Shown piece after piece: positions 1 through 11,400 of a stretch of DNA of 64,000 nucleotides. This DNA is from Nymphaea colorata. Lineage: Eukaryota > Streptophyta > Magnoliopsida > Nymphaeales > Nymphaeaceae. The stretch is taken from contig NC_045148.1 in the NCBI RefSeq assembly GCF_008831285.2, positions 6,639,001 to 6,703,000 of the forward strand, written 5' to 3'. A program made the position numbers and the translations under genes. The notes under the pieces are model-generated. The model ran no database searches and had not been told where the DNA came from. It saw only the letters and a program-made list of their open reading frames with translations. Within the stretch, counting starts at the first letter, position 1. Every line of letters begins with the position of its first letter.

Positions 1-1091
1 TCTCATACCAAATATGCATATATATATAAAAAGTATATATAAAGATTGTGTACAATTATCAATTTTGTTGAATAGGAAGTTTATATATATATATATATAT
101 ATATGATTGTCCACATCCAAATCCTTAGAATTAATGAGCCATTTTTCTTGTTGAGTATATGAGAAGATTAACGAAACACTTTCTCGATCTTAAATTAATG
201 AGCCGTTTTTCTTGTTGAGACAACCTAACCGTCTCAAATAGATTTCAGACAGAATCTTAACTTCTGATAGGACCTGCATGGCCTACCGTGGCAACTGGCA
301 AGTATTCTGCATCCAGGAAAGCAAGTGAAAAGATTTGATATGTGCAGTTTAAAAACAAAATGCAGATGCTGTTCGAGTTTAATTTTCTTTATTTCTTAAA
401 TTGGTCAAAAAAAATTATTTCCTATGTTCATCGAGAAGAACCAAATTATTTAATTAACCTCATTATCTATTCTCATCATCAAAAGGCCGGGAGAACAACT
501 ATCTACATGACATGATTATAGAAAGATCACTTGTAATATTGATCATGAGACTAGATTGAGCACAGGGCATCGTTTATTTTCTTGGAATCTTATTTATCAA
601 TGAATGCCCAGCTTATCTTGTAAACATAATAGTTAATGGTTTTTGCAGAAAACATTTTAAAGGGTAGCTTATGAAAGTAGTTACCTGCAGGGGAATTGAC
701 CACAATTTATGGCATAATAATGGTTTTTAAAGTGACATTTAAAATTTTTAACCATCCAGCAACATTTGGTTTCAATTTTTCATATCATATCATATGTGGG
801 CGCAGATCCCAAATTTGAAAATGTAACTTGTGAATGTGAAATACCACCAGCAGCACCCGTGCATCTGATCCTTGTTGGTTTCTTATAAGCCATGCAATAG
901 AAATCTTACTTAGGTGCATCTGTGGTCTTTGCTGGCGTAACAGTACATCCCTCATCAGTCATCTCTATTCCTTTTCTATATTTGATGCATGCTTCCATAA
1001 CCATGCTATTGTACTGTGCCAAATCGATCAGTTTGAGTTCTACACTGAGAAGGCGACAGGAATAGATGAGGTCATAAATTCCACGTAACTC

Positions 1092-1129
<38 letters not shown>

Positions 1130-4100
1130 ACTGTGTATTTTTTATTCATTTTTTACTTTTACTATTATTGTTATCATATTTCTTATTATGTTTGATGCTC
1201 ATGAACAAAGAAACGAAATTAGTTTTAGGTTTTGTTTCTTGCCCCATTGTCTGGTTTAGCCATTTGATAATTTAAGGAAAAGCAAAATTAAATTTAATGT
1301 TATTATGGGTCCCACTTTAGAAGAAAATTAATGTCGCCTGGTGCTAATACTTCTTTCGTTTTAGTTCATAAGATCACGATTTTTTAGTATCAAATGAATT
1401 ACTCATCTTCATTATGGCATCTTCATTTTAATTATTTGGGTAATTCCATCAATACCCCTTTATCATCGTTACTCCACTCTTCTTTGAGCGTGGTTCAAGT
1501 TCAATTCTTCTTTGCTGGTTATTGGAGACGATCAATTTAAACTATAGCAAACAAATAATGATGCTTGGAGCCCCATATATGAATATGTAAGTAATGACTT
1601 AGATAATCTGTTCATGACAATACAGTCACTATAATTAAACTAACTTATAGGCCGGTTAAAGAAAAGGAGAGACTGCTCCTGTTATCCCCGTCAATGACTT
1701 TTCTCTCTAATTGGGAAACAGAAAGAACTCAGACATCTTGAAATTCCAATTATGTATTAAAATTTTTCTAGAAATCGGCTCTAAGCTGACCCTTACTTAT
1801 TTTTTTGATGTTTTTCTCTTCATTTTTTAAGATTGGTGAATTGATGAATATTCAAAACTTATTGTTGTTAAATTCGATCAACATTGCCATATATCGCATG
1901 AAAGGTCATCAACATTTAAAGAAAGATAAATGCTTCATTCTTTCTCTTACGTCTCTGTACATTTTCCGTTAAATTGATGAATGCATGTGGGTTATTCAAT
2001 GACAGAGGACCACTACAATCTACGGGAGTTTAGTCAGTGACAGGGTTGATGGTATTTCTTGAGATTTTGAACCAGCTGGCTAGCTTTCCTTGTGCAAGGT
2101 CCAACCATAGAACAGATCATTCTTTGAAAAATCTAAGATCTCGCTGAGGGAAAAGTTCCTTTCTCTTGGTAGCTAGGAACATCGTTTTCAAAATATTTAT
2201 AGTTGTTTGATAGATATAAATGTATACCAAGCATAAGCAATTGTGAATACAATATTGAAACCATAACTCTAGTTACTACAGTGCTGATATTATTGGACGA
2301 TGTGATATTTTCAGAAGTAAATGCACTTTTCGAGTACCATCTTGTAATTGGCGAGGTTTCTGGAATCAAGTCTGAACTTTTATTCCTTATCTCAATTCAA
2401 TGATATCTTAAGCTAATTAACATAAAATGCAGTGAGCATTGCAAGTAGATCAAGAACTACTTTTGTTCTTGATGTGTCTGGCTTTTTCTTTGAAAAAAAA
2501 AAAAACTATGAAATTTTTTTTTACCATAGTCAACCCAAGATTAGCCAAAGATGGCAGTTACAGTGCTCGAACCGAGTATTTAGAAGGGTGCCTTTCCCTA
2601 TCAAAGCAGGAGTTTAGTGGGTGATCCACAGTACTGATGAAATCCTCGTGTTTAGAAAGGAGGAAATTAAATGGATCCGAATACCGTAGTACTGCGACCT
2701 CACAGCCAAAACGATGAACGTGGTTAATAATATATACCAGCATGACCCTACGACCTGCTGGTAGGACAAGATTTTTATTTCATGATGCAAATGTGGCATA
2801 CAAAAGTGTAAAATCGCCTTATTATCTTAAACTTAGAAGACGGATATTTTCCAAATAATGATTCCTTTTTAGGGTGGAGGGGGGTGCCGTGAGGTTCATG
2901 TGTGGGCAATTGCCTACACAGACCTACAAAAAGTGCTTACTTTCATATTGATACCTCAAGGCAATTTTTTCTCAGTGACCTATATGTTGATGCCCCTTTT
3001 ATTCTTAATGGCCCTTAGTCAGAAATTTCTAGCTCTGCCCGTCTTACATAAGATGCACGGTAAATAATATGTGGAGGACAAAAATTGCTGTTGGCAATGT
3101 TTGACAAGGGCTTCCATTAAGTGTTGGTGAGGGAACTCCTTTCTTTGGAGAAGGCAGGGGAAATAATTATAGTTAAGAGGATACTTTTTTATCTGAAAAA
3201 CATAAAAAGCATGCATTCTAATCTTGATAGTGTCCTGGCTACGAATTAACCGCCGAAGTTAAACAAGTAATTAGTAGGGCTGGTCAACAAGATGAAGGAA
3301 TCAAACGATTAAGGAACAGCTCAATCACAATTCACACACCCATAAAATTGGCCTTCTTAAATTAATGGTGCATTTGAAAGCCAGCTCAAGCTCATAATGA
3401 AACCAAGCTGAAGTTGGTAGGCCTAAATAAATAGCAATGCCTTATTTAGTTTGTAGATTAATAGGCTTGCAATCTAAATCTGCATGACTGCAAGCTTTGG
3501 TTGAATATTCACAACAGCAGGCAATTACAAGAGTACTGAAACTCCTAAATTTTTAACTATTCTACTTCAGTGTGTATGAAGGGGGCGTTTGATATATAAC
3601 CAGAATCATGGAATTTTAGAATCAAAATGCTCATTCCTTAAGAAATTAGGATTATTCAAGGAATGGGGTATTTTGTTTCCAGAATTAGGAAACAAGGCTT
3701 GGATTTTTTATTTTATTCCAGTTTGAGGAAGAATAATGATTTTGGAATTTTCATTCTTGAATCAGAATTCCAAACCATTAAACGCTTCCTAAGATGCTTG
3801 CACACCAGATATATGATGTCTGTCTAAAGCCGAATACTTTCCATTACAGAGAGTGAGAAAAGTAATTCTCTGATTGAATATTTCCGAAAACAAGGATCTA
3901 GATCAACCATTTCAACAGCATATGTCTCATTTTGAAAAAAAAAAAAGTAAAAAACTTGGCCTCTCATAAAATAATTGTCCATGTGATCTGTTAAAAAAAA
4001 ATGCAAATTAAGGTCGATTACAGCAATGGGAGGAAGTTGAGAATGGATTCACTGTCACTTAACTCTCTGTTCATCAGTTGCTTCTAACGATTGTAAACCA
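1..4100. other. gene-free 5' flank
   Basis: No protein-coding gene is recognisable. Open frames are short and on both strands without family similarity. It holds a (TA)n tract at 81-104, a short direct repeat around 134-155 and 198-219, a compound (CA)n(TA)n tract at 1092-1130, and several A/T homopolymers. A copy of a dispersed palindromic motif (GGGCAATTGCC core) lies near 2901-2920. Confidence 0.6.
3581..3790. mobile_element. MITE-like element, about 210 bp
   Basis: The left edge starts GGGGGCGTTTGATA. The right edge, read on the other strand, starts AGGAAGCGTTTAATGG. The next 25-30 bases on both sides are imperfect inverted copies rich in GAATTC/GGAATTTT. Size and structure fit a non-autonomous DNA element. 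I did not find a convincing target-site duplication, so the superfamily is open. Confidence 0.5.
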
Positions 4101-4161
4101 TATTTGCCTCAAAAATCATTGCTTCTCTTCTTATATATAGCAATATGTTAGCAATAATATA

Positions 4162-4258
4162 CACGTGGAGGGTTAGTTGGCACAGAACATGTGAACTGAT
4201 TGGTTGCCTATGCTGATGGCCATTAATGTCACTGCAACCAGTTGGCCTCTATAAATAC
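4162..4258 (+). promoter_or_regulatory. promoter of the glycine-rich protein gene
   Basis: A TATA box (CTATAAATAC, 4249-4258) lies about 70 bp before the ATG at 4325, which puts the start of transcription near 4280-4290. A G-box/ABRE-like core (ACACGTGG at 4161-4168) lies 85 bp further upstream. In plants this motif binds bZIP/bHLH factors and often accompanies ABA or light response; that regulation is an inference. Confidence 0.6.
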
Positions 4259-4324
4259 CTTCACAAGCCACACCTTCTAGAGCACTGCAATCCCGTTTCT
4301 CCTTAGTAAAGGAAGCAAACAACC

Positions 4325-5407
4325 ATGAGAGCTAAAAATATGTCAGGCTCTCCTGGAGGAAGGCTCCTCTTTCTCGTCCTTCTTAACCTTCTTCTTCTCC
4401 ATGCTAGTGCTGGTGCTCGCAAGCTGCTGAATGAAAAGGCCAACCATGAAGAGGCCAACCATGAAGAGACCAACCATGATCAGGCTGCTCCCAACCTAGA
4501 TGACCAAAAATGGTTTGATAAGTCTTGGGGAGGTGGTATGGGGGGTGGATATGGTGGCGGCGGCATGGGCGGCGGGTTTGGTAAAGGTATTGGTCTTGGT
4601 GGATTGGGTGGTGGGTCTGGTCTAGGCGGTGGCTTGGGTGGTGGTTCTGGTCTTGGTGGCTTGGGTGGTGGTATTGGCAAAGGCCTAGGCGGTGGCTTTG
4701 GTGGTGGTTCTGGTCTTGGTGGCTTGGGTGGTGGTTTTGGCAAAGGCCTCGGCGGTGGCTTTGGTGGTGGTTCTGGTCTTGGTGGCTTGGGTGGTGGTTT
4801 TGGCAAAGGCCTCGGCGGTGGCTTTGGTGGTGGTTCTGGTCTTGGTGGCTTGGGTGGTGGTTTTGGCAAAGGCCTCGGCGGTGGCTTTGGTGGTGGTTCT
4901 GGTCTTGGTGGCTTGGGTGGTGGTTTTGGCAAAGGCCTCGGCGGTGGCTTTGGTGGCGGTTCTGGACTTGGTGGCGGTTCTGGTCTTGGTGGCTTGGGTG
5001 GTGGTTTTGGCAAAGGCCTCGGCGGTGGCTTGGGTGGTGGCTCTGGTCTTGGTGGCTTGGGTGGTGGTTTTGGCAAAGGCCTCGACGGTGGCTTCGGTGG
5101 TGGCTCTGGTCTCGGTGGTGGCTACGGGAAAGGTTATGGCAAGGGTTTTGGCTGGGGCGGTGGGTACGGCAAAGGCTTTGACAAAACTACATTTGGCCTT
5201 GGCCATGGCTGGGGCGGTGGCTACGGCAAAGGCTTTGACAAGAGTGCATTTGGCCTTGGCCATGGCTGGGGCGGTGGCTACGGCAAAGGCTTTGACAAGG
5301 GACTTGGTTTTGGTGGCGTTGGAGGTGGCGGAGGTGGTGGCATGGGCGGTGGTGGTGGTGGCGGTGCAGGAGGAGGGTACGGAAGCTACGGAGGTGGGCA
5401 CCATTGA
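4325..5407 (+). CDS. secreted glycine-rich structural protein (cell-wall GRP)
   Basis: A single-exon gene of 360 aa. Residues 1-29 form a signal peptide: basic start, then a Leu-rich core, with cleavage likely after Ala-Ser-Ala or Ala-Gly-Ala. A short acidic linker follows, with NHEEA/NHEET repeats at about 41-55. From about residue 69 to the end the chain is more than half glycine. It has seven units of about 21 aa (GKGLGGGFGGGSGLGGLGGG type, 63 bp each, beginning near 4676) and then three units of about 20 aa with WGGGYGKGFDK (60 bp each, from about 5149). It ends with a Gly-Tyr-His tail. Plant GRPs of this layout are exported to the wall or extracellular matrix. No RNA-binding or Cys-rich domain is present. 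The start is the first ATG after the TATA box; a second in-frame ATG (codon 6) would also keep the signal peptide. AATAAA occurs at 5410, just after the stop. Confidence 0.85.
   Translation: MRAKNMSGSPGGRLLFLVLLNLLLLHASAGARKLLNEKANHEEANHEETNHDQAAPNLDDQKWFDKSWGGGMGGGYGGGGMGGGFGKGIGLGGLGGGSGLGGGLGGGSGLGGLGGGIGKGLGGGFGGGSGLGGLGGGFGKGLGGGFGGGSGLGGLGGGFGKGLGGGFGGGSGLGGLGGGFGKGLGGGFGGGSGLGGLGGGFGKGLGGGFGGGSGLGGGSGLGGLGGGFGKGLGGGLGGGSGLGGLGGGFGKGLDGGFGGGSGLGGGYGKGYGKGFGWGGGYGKGFDKTTFGLGHGWGGGYGKGFDKSAFGLGHGWGGGYGKGFDKGLGFGGVGGGGGGGMGGGGGGGAGGGYGSYGGGHH
4676..5134 (+). repeat. 63-bp in-frame tandem repeats in the GRP gene
   Basis: The landmark GGCAAAGGCC recurs at 4676, 4739, 4802, 4865, 4928, 5009 and 5072. 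The steps are therefore 63 bp, except one of 81 bp where an extra 18-bp sub-unit is inserted. The central units are almost identical at the DNA level, including silent sites, which suggests recent expansion or gene conversion. A second array of 60-bp units follows at about 5149-5310. Confidence 0.9.
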
Positions 5408-5454
5408 AGAATAAACTGGGATTTGCCTGATCAGATCTGTGGCCAATAATGTGT

Positions 5455-7100
5455 CCTGCGCTTTCTAGTTTTGTATTTATGTTCTCTAAGCTTATATTTG
5501 AAGACTTTAATTAAAGTTGTGGGTTTCATTTGTCTTTCATTATTAACTGGTGTCCTTATCTCGTTATTATATCTCGACCATTTCATTGTGATGCCTCTGT
5601 ATTGCTTAGATATATTGTCCATTTTTTACTTGTTATGCTTCCCACATAATTATCGATCACATTCTCGGCCAAAAAATATATATTTTTCCCGGATCTTTGC
5701 CAAAGCTTTACATTTTAAACAGCTATTTTTTAATCAAATTGGCATACCATACGGCTCATGGAAATCGAATAAGGGACGTGCCCGTTACGTGCCACATATG
5801 TTAATCCATGCATCACATATATGTTATTTTATTAACCCAGATGACAATTTTGTGTTTCCAAAATGACAACTTCAAGCAGCAGTTAGTTGCAAATATACGC
5901 CCTAAAAATTAGGCAGGTTGTAAATTTTTTTCAACATGCATTTTATAATCCGGAAAGCCTAATAAACGTTTACTGCTGTCAGATAACAGATTTTTTTGTT
6001 ACAAATTTATTCGAGCGATTGATGAAATTTGAACGGATGCGGGCGCGTGTATATATATATATATATATATAATCAAAATATTAATTACTAAGAGATGATG
6101 AATAACGAATATGAATTACAGATCGATGGGACTCGGTCCAGTTAATAAGACCCTCGTTCAGGGTCCAGCTACTTCCCACGAGACTGTACATTAGGCTTCC
6201 ATGAGATCTAATGGCATATCAAACCATCTTCATGAGTTAGGTGTTGGTTGGAACTTGCAGCTTAGGTACAAGCACTGCAAATGAGGATGGTCCCGCCTCA
6301 TTAGGATCTAACGCCGTTGATGGGCCATGGCTGCGTATTGATTGTGCCTCATAATTATTCAGTAACAGTATAATTCACCCAGTCACTGAAAGCTCCATCC
6401 ACCTACAAAGGAGGCTGGGCTTAATGGCTTCAGGTTGAAAGGTCAAGATTCCATACTCAGCTGAGCACATCTCTCAGCTGAACCGCACTCTTCATGAAAT
6501 CACACTTGTTATCAGAGCAACCTGATCCACCTCAATCTGCGGCCTTGGCTCTCCCTCAGATTTTAAAAAATTTAAAACTTTATATGTAAATTTCAAAAAT
6601 TTTAGTTTAAAGTAGATACAAAATTTGAAAAAAAAAATTATTTCGAACCATGTTAAAATTTTGAACTGTAGTTCGGTCGTTGCAATGAAAATTCTTGGCT
6701 CTGCCCTTGCTCAAGTTGCTTCTGAACTGTGCATGTATACTAACATTCAGTGTCTCAGTTTGTTAATATCCAGTGTTGACATAAACAATGCATCAACATT
6801 ATCACACCATTATATATATGTGCTTTGTCTGATTGGAAACCTAATTCATTCAAAGTAGTTTGACTACAGCGCTGGCATGGGATTTATAAATAGCGACTAA
6901 GTTCCGAAGGAAATCGACTACCCCGCCAGCAAGGGATTTATATTTTGCTTTCAATAACATGTCCTATTTTCATATGGACTCCCTTCCCTTTGAAGCTTAG
7001 CCGAGGTGCAAATGAGAGTAGGGGATGCCTTTGAATTGTCCATGGTAAGTCTACTTCAAGAGATTTAGCAAATAATTTCTTTGGTTGAGACTAACGAAAT
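5455..7100. other. intergenic, no gene seen
   Basis: 3' flank of the GRP gene followed by AT-rich DNA. A (TA)n tract lies at about 6049-6071. Open frames are short and have no recognisable similarity. Confidence 0.6.
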
Positions 7101-7105
7101 CATTT

Positions 7106-8600
7106 TCATGAATTGACCTCGAAGCTGCCTAGAGAATACGACAGTCTACGCATATCTTGCATAGAAAAATTACACTTCAGCTCATCATAAATCACATACC
7201 CTATTGCTTCTTCGGATGGTCTTGTAACCAGAATGTCATCTACATAAACTAAAATAAAAGTTTGACTCGTTGTAGATATGAATAACGACATATTTGATTA
7301 GGAAATCCAAAAACATCCCAAAGGAATTGGCTAAGATGCAATACCAAGCTCTTAGAGCCTGCTTTAGTCCATAGATAGTCTTTACTAGATGGCGTACATG
7401 TTTTTGGATGTGTTTGATATTCATGTCCTTGAGAATGCAACATACAAACTTCTTACGTAAGAAATTCATTCAGAAAAGCATTATGAAAGTCAAGTTGATA
7501 GATATCCCATTTGATAATACCATGCATACAGAGGTTGGTTTGATTGTAAGACTAAAAGTCTCTGTAAAGTCAATTTCTGCCTCTTGAATATATTCTTTTG
7601 CTACCAATAGGACTTAGTGTCTGGCTACAGTTTTGTTTACATTATATTTGTCTTTATATACCCATTTGGATCCAATAATATTGAAGTGATCTTGCTGTTG
7701 TACAAGAACCCCAGTTTTATTTTGTTGGAATGCATCATATTTTTTGTCCATAGCTCTTTGCCATTTTGTCATCTGAGAGGTTTTCTTGTAGCTGGCAGAT
7801 TCATGAATCTTCTCTTTGGATTTGGATTTGATGGCTAGAAAGGATTTCAGTTTTAGGGAACTAGTCATCGATCTTGTGATCCTGTGGTGGGTGTGTATGG
7901 GAGGTGGCATGTTAGGTAACAACAGGTTGCTAGGTAATGGGATTAGTGTATTTGGTTCTCATGGGAGTGGTTGTAGAAGATTGTTATTGAATGGCAAGAC
8001 GAGTGTAGCCTCAATTTGAGATGGTTCGGTTTAGGGGTAGAGCTAAGATTTTTTTTCAAGGGTAGGCCAAAAGGTCTGACGAACTTATTCGGGTTGGGCT
8101 AAACTAAACCCGAATCCAAAAAATACATTATGCTTTTCAATTAGATGGGGTGGGGCCACGGCTCTGTCCTAGATCAGATTTTTGTTGGTGATGATGAATT
8201 GTAGTGATCTGACGGTCCTCAATATTAGCATGGAGATGATCTGACGGTTCTATCGTCTTGTGATCAATCAGCTTAAATGGAAGTTTATGAGTTTTGAACC
8301 CTTTTCTCTTGGTTGAATGGCAAGTTAAAAAGATTGGTGAACGTGAGTTTTTCTTTGTTAGGGCTGGTGGTAGTAGACGTCACTAACTCACATATTATTC
8401 TCGTAGACCATTCATAATGATCTGTACTGAGTTAGACACAGGGTATTCAGCAGCAGCAGCAACAGCAATGGTGTTGGTAAGAGACTTCACCTGATCTAAG
8501 CACGAGACCATATCAGCTCCATCCTTGTTTATGAAGCTCAATTCCTTCTTTAAGTAACATAACAAGCGGAGGAGATTGAGATCCGTAGGATCTCTATAGT
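7106..8600 (-). mobile_element. Ty1/copia retrotransposon remnant, internally deleted
   Basis: Read on the minus strand from 8592 down to 8388, the conceptual translation gives a gag (UBN2-type) stretch with Leu-rich LLRLLCYLKKELSF and a later NGLREYVS motif. At 7922-7614 comes the linker and N-terminal part of reverse transcriptase (HRITRSM, KWVYK). At about 7469-7236 is the YGLKQ..RAW motif, and at 7246-7235 the catalytic YVDD box followed by a decayed FSMQDMRRLSYSLG. Protease and integrase, which should lie between gag and RT, are missing. RT is split over several frames. No LTR pair was found. It is a dead fragment. Confidence 0.8.
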
Positions 8601-8639
8601 TCAGTCAAGGCCTCATGAGCGGCTTGGTGTTGAAGAATC

Positions 8640-8815
8640 CGCTAGTGACGGAGCCAGGAATTTTTGGATATGGGGCATTGTTATAAAAAGTCTAATTTAT
8701 GAAGGGCACAACATATTTAAATAAATAAATAATTATAAAATATGTAAAAATAAATAAAAAATTTGTTGCGGTATGGGCAAATGCCCACGCCAGCGTATAT
8801 GTAGCTACCCTACTG
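8640..8815. repeat. dispersed repeat with 'GACGGAGCCAGGAATTT' edge
   Basis: The segment begins near a GACGGAGCCAGGAATTTTT stretch and ends beyond a GGGCAAATGCCCAC palindrome (8772-8788). Similar edges (GGCTCCGCCCCTG, or palindromes of the same core) recur elsewhere in the window, for example near 30382, 36715, 38533, 61140 and 62518. This points to an old dispersed repeat family of unknown class. Confidence 0.45.
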
Positions 8816-8889
8816 GAATACACTCGTTAACTTGTTTAGATACTGTACCCTCTTTATCCAACTCAAGGCCATTTGATATGAACGTCCCG

Positions 8890-9320
8890 TCATACATACT
8901 TTGGATCATAATCACAAAAAAAATGCATTATTTTTAAAAAAAAATATGAAAAAAATACAAGAAAATGAAATGCAATTTAGAACTAAAAAGAACATGTTTT
9001 TTTTTAAAAAAAATTGTTAAAAACGAAGAAAACGTGTTTTTTAGCGTTTTTTCACTTTTTTCATTTTTTTATTTCTTTCTTTTTAATGCCAAACAGTTTT
9101 TTTTTTTTTTATTTTATTTTTTATTTGTTGCAAATCTACTTATCTTTTGATGTTTTTATTATTATTTTCTCACTTATTTTATTTTCTCCTATTTTTAGTT
9201 TTTTAAATTTAAAAAATACCTTTTTCCCATTTTTTTTCATATTTTTTAAGTCGGACGTATTATACCTGAAAAAAACCTCGCTGTTTAAAAATATGAATTT
9301 TCTTTTTTTCTAGTTGTTTT
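8890..9320. other. A/T-homopolymer-rich low-complexity DNA
   Basis: Dense runs of T (and A at the left edge) produce Phe-rich open frames that have no coding character. Nothing else is visible. Confidence 0.7.
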
Positions 9321-9664
9321 CCTTTTCATCCTTGTAAATGAGGTTGGCCACTGCAAAAACATGAAGAGATGCCATGGACGATTCTTGAAACAGCAGCACA
9401 GAAGACTGGAATAAACTCAGAGTTTTTCTTAGGCAAGAAGTGTCTCTGACTATGCCATGTTAGAATGGTATCACGACACTGCTTTTGGGATGATCAGCTC
9501 AGGGTGAAGTGGGATGAGATGCTCATACATCCTGCAACTTGGGAGGAATGGGAGGAAACTGGAACTTTGTTTGTCTCCTTCATTTGTAAAACAATAGTAG
9601 TTCTCTTCTCACACATGGATTGCAATTTTTGGCAGTTGACCTCTCTTTTGTAGTGTCCTAAAAT

Positions 9665-10057
9665 TAGGCTGCACACGGACTGAGTCGAGCTCGAGCTCTT
9701 TATAGCAAGCTCGGGCTCGACTCGACCACACAAAATATGCTCAAACTCGACTTGTTTAACTCATTTATCTCGTTTAGGCATTAACTCGTGTAAGCATTAA
9801 CTCGTTCAATTCATGTAAGCATTAACTAGTATAACTTATGGAACCGATTTTGATAATATTATATAAAATACAGGTTTGCAAGTCGAGTAGAGTATAAACG
9901 AGTCAAGTTTCTGAAACTCGAACTCGACTCATTTATAGTTTCGAATATCGTTATAAGCTTGAATCCAGCTCCTTTATAAACGAGTCGAGCACGAGCCGAG
10001 TTTTTTAAAGTGAATTTGGGTTGAGTCCAAGTTGGTTCCGCTAGTTGTGCAGCCCTA
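9665..10057. mobile_element. hAT-type non-autonomous element (about 393 bp) with 8-bp TSD
   Basis: The ends are TAGGCTGCACA at the left and TGTGCAGCCCTA at the right, which are near-perfect inverted termini. The flanks are CCTAAAAT (9657-9664) and CCTAAAAC (10058-10065), an 8-bp target-site duplication with one mismatch. An 8-bp duplication with TA..TA ends is characteristic of hAT elements. The interior is rich in GAGCTCGAG/ACTCGACTCG words and codes for nothing. A truncated, inverted relative is at 63.23-63.58 kb. Confidence 0.75.
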
Positions 10058-10065
10058 CCTAAAAC

Positions 10066-10790
10066 ACACCATAAACCGCTGACTATGGCAATCAGCCGGA
10101 CGATCATCATCTTAATCTTACTGCATGACAAAGGTATGAAACGAAGCTAGAATGCCCTACTATTCCACACCTTGACTACATACATGCAAAGACAAGTTTG
10201 TTGCTTCGAGTATGATGTAGCATGTAAGTTTTTTTTTTATATTCTGAAAACTTTCATGTGATGAACGTCCCTATCTGAGGAATAACATCCATTGCCGAAG
10301 AAGTAACACATTGAATAGGAGAAAACCTTTAATTCATAGGAGGAAGAAGTGTGGCTTTGCAGATTAATTGTGTGATAGTCATCTAAATTTTGGAGTTGGC
10401 TCGACCAGCAAAGTTAGGATACAAGTTCAATTGCATCTATCTGGTCTAAAGATTGTCGACTGCGGTTGGGTAAGAGACTCAAACCAAACTATTAAAATAA
10501 ATTATTTAGATATTTTTTCAGCAATCTAACCTTGTATGTATGATCTTATGAGTGATTTAATGAGAAACATATATTAAAATTAATAATGTTTTTTTACTTT
10601 AATGATGTTTCTTTGAATAATTGAAAAATAAACGATGTCTGCAACATCAAAATTTTGATAATAGAAAAGATCAATTTTGTTGCAAAAATTAACACTTTTA
10701 TTTGTGCTTCTGTGAATTTTACTTGCTCATTGATATAAAGGGGATGTTTGATCGTCGTGGATTCCACTGTTCAAGCGAAATCCTGATCCA
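10066..10790. other. intergenic, no gene seen
   Basis: AT-rich sequence without recognisable genes, RNA genes or clear repeats. Confidence 0.55.
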
Positions 10791-10793
10791 TTT

Positions 10794-11400
10794 TTGAAAA
10801 ATGTCGGCGCTTCAGCAAAGGCCGGAACGAATCCCAGATCTCAGGAGCGTATCCGAGATTTCTTTCCATATTCTCACCTCCCGCGTTGCTCCGTTGTCCT
10901 AAAGCCCGCAGAAAGGAATTTGCCCGCTAGGGCACCCACAAGCAACTGCATCGCTACTTCGCTCTCGCTCACCCCACCTCGTCCCGGTTCACGCAGCAGC
11001 GCCGAGGGGAGGAGCAGCCAGCACCAGCGGAGTGGAGAAGCTTGCTGTAAAAGCAGAGGGTCCAACCGGCAACGAGGTACCCTCCTCTTTTCTCTCTCTC
11101 TCTCTCTCAACACCGGCATCTCTTTCTCTCTCTCAGCCGCCGGTAGCCATCTCCGCCTGGGATGGCTACCCGCGGTCACCTCATCTTTCCGTTTCTTCCT
11201 ACCCTTCCCCCATTTTTTCTGGCCTTTGTTTCGCGCGTTCCTCTTCTGGCTTTGGCTGCCGATGGTAGCCACCGTCTGGGCCGTCAAGCTCATCCCCTTC
11301 GGTTGGGTTCTGTGTGGAGAATGGAGAAATTTTCAGTTGTGAGCTGCTGCGTCCAGCAGTCGCGAGGCTAGGGATGGACATAAATGAATACAAATCTGCA
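10794..11400 (+). other. GC- and CT-rich leader-like block, product unknown
   Basis: Base composition rises sharply here. CT-rich tracts (about 11090-11135) and a good splice donor context (AACGAG|GTACCC near 11076) resemble a plant promoter plus a non-coding first exon. A 182-codon frame is open on the plus strand from 10794, but it is Ser/Pro/Arg-rich, resembles no family I know, and a 139-codon frame is open on the other strand, so it is probably not coding. It could be an alternative distal first exon of the RPB7 gene downstream, or the relic of another gene. RNA data would decide. Confidence 0.3.

Noticed and set aside
4480..5076. 198-codon proline-rich frame on the minus strand
   Set aside because: Exact shadow of the glycine-rich repeats (Gly codons read backwards as Pro); no promoter or splice support.
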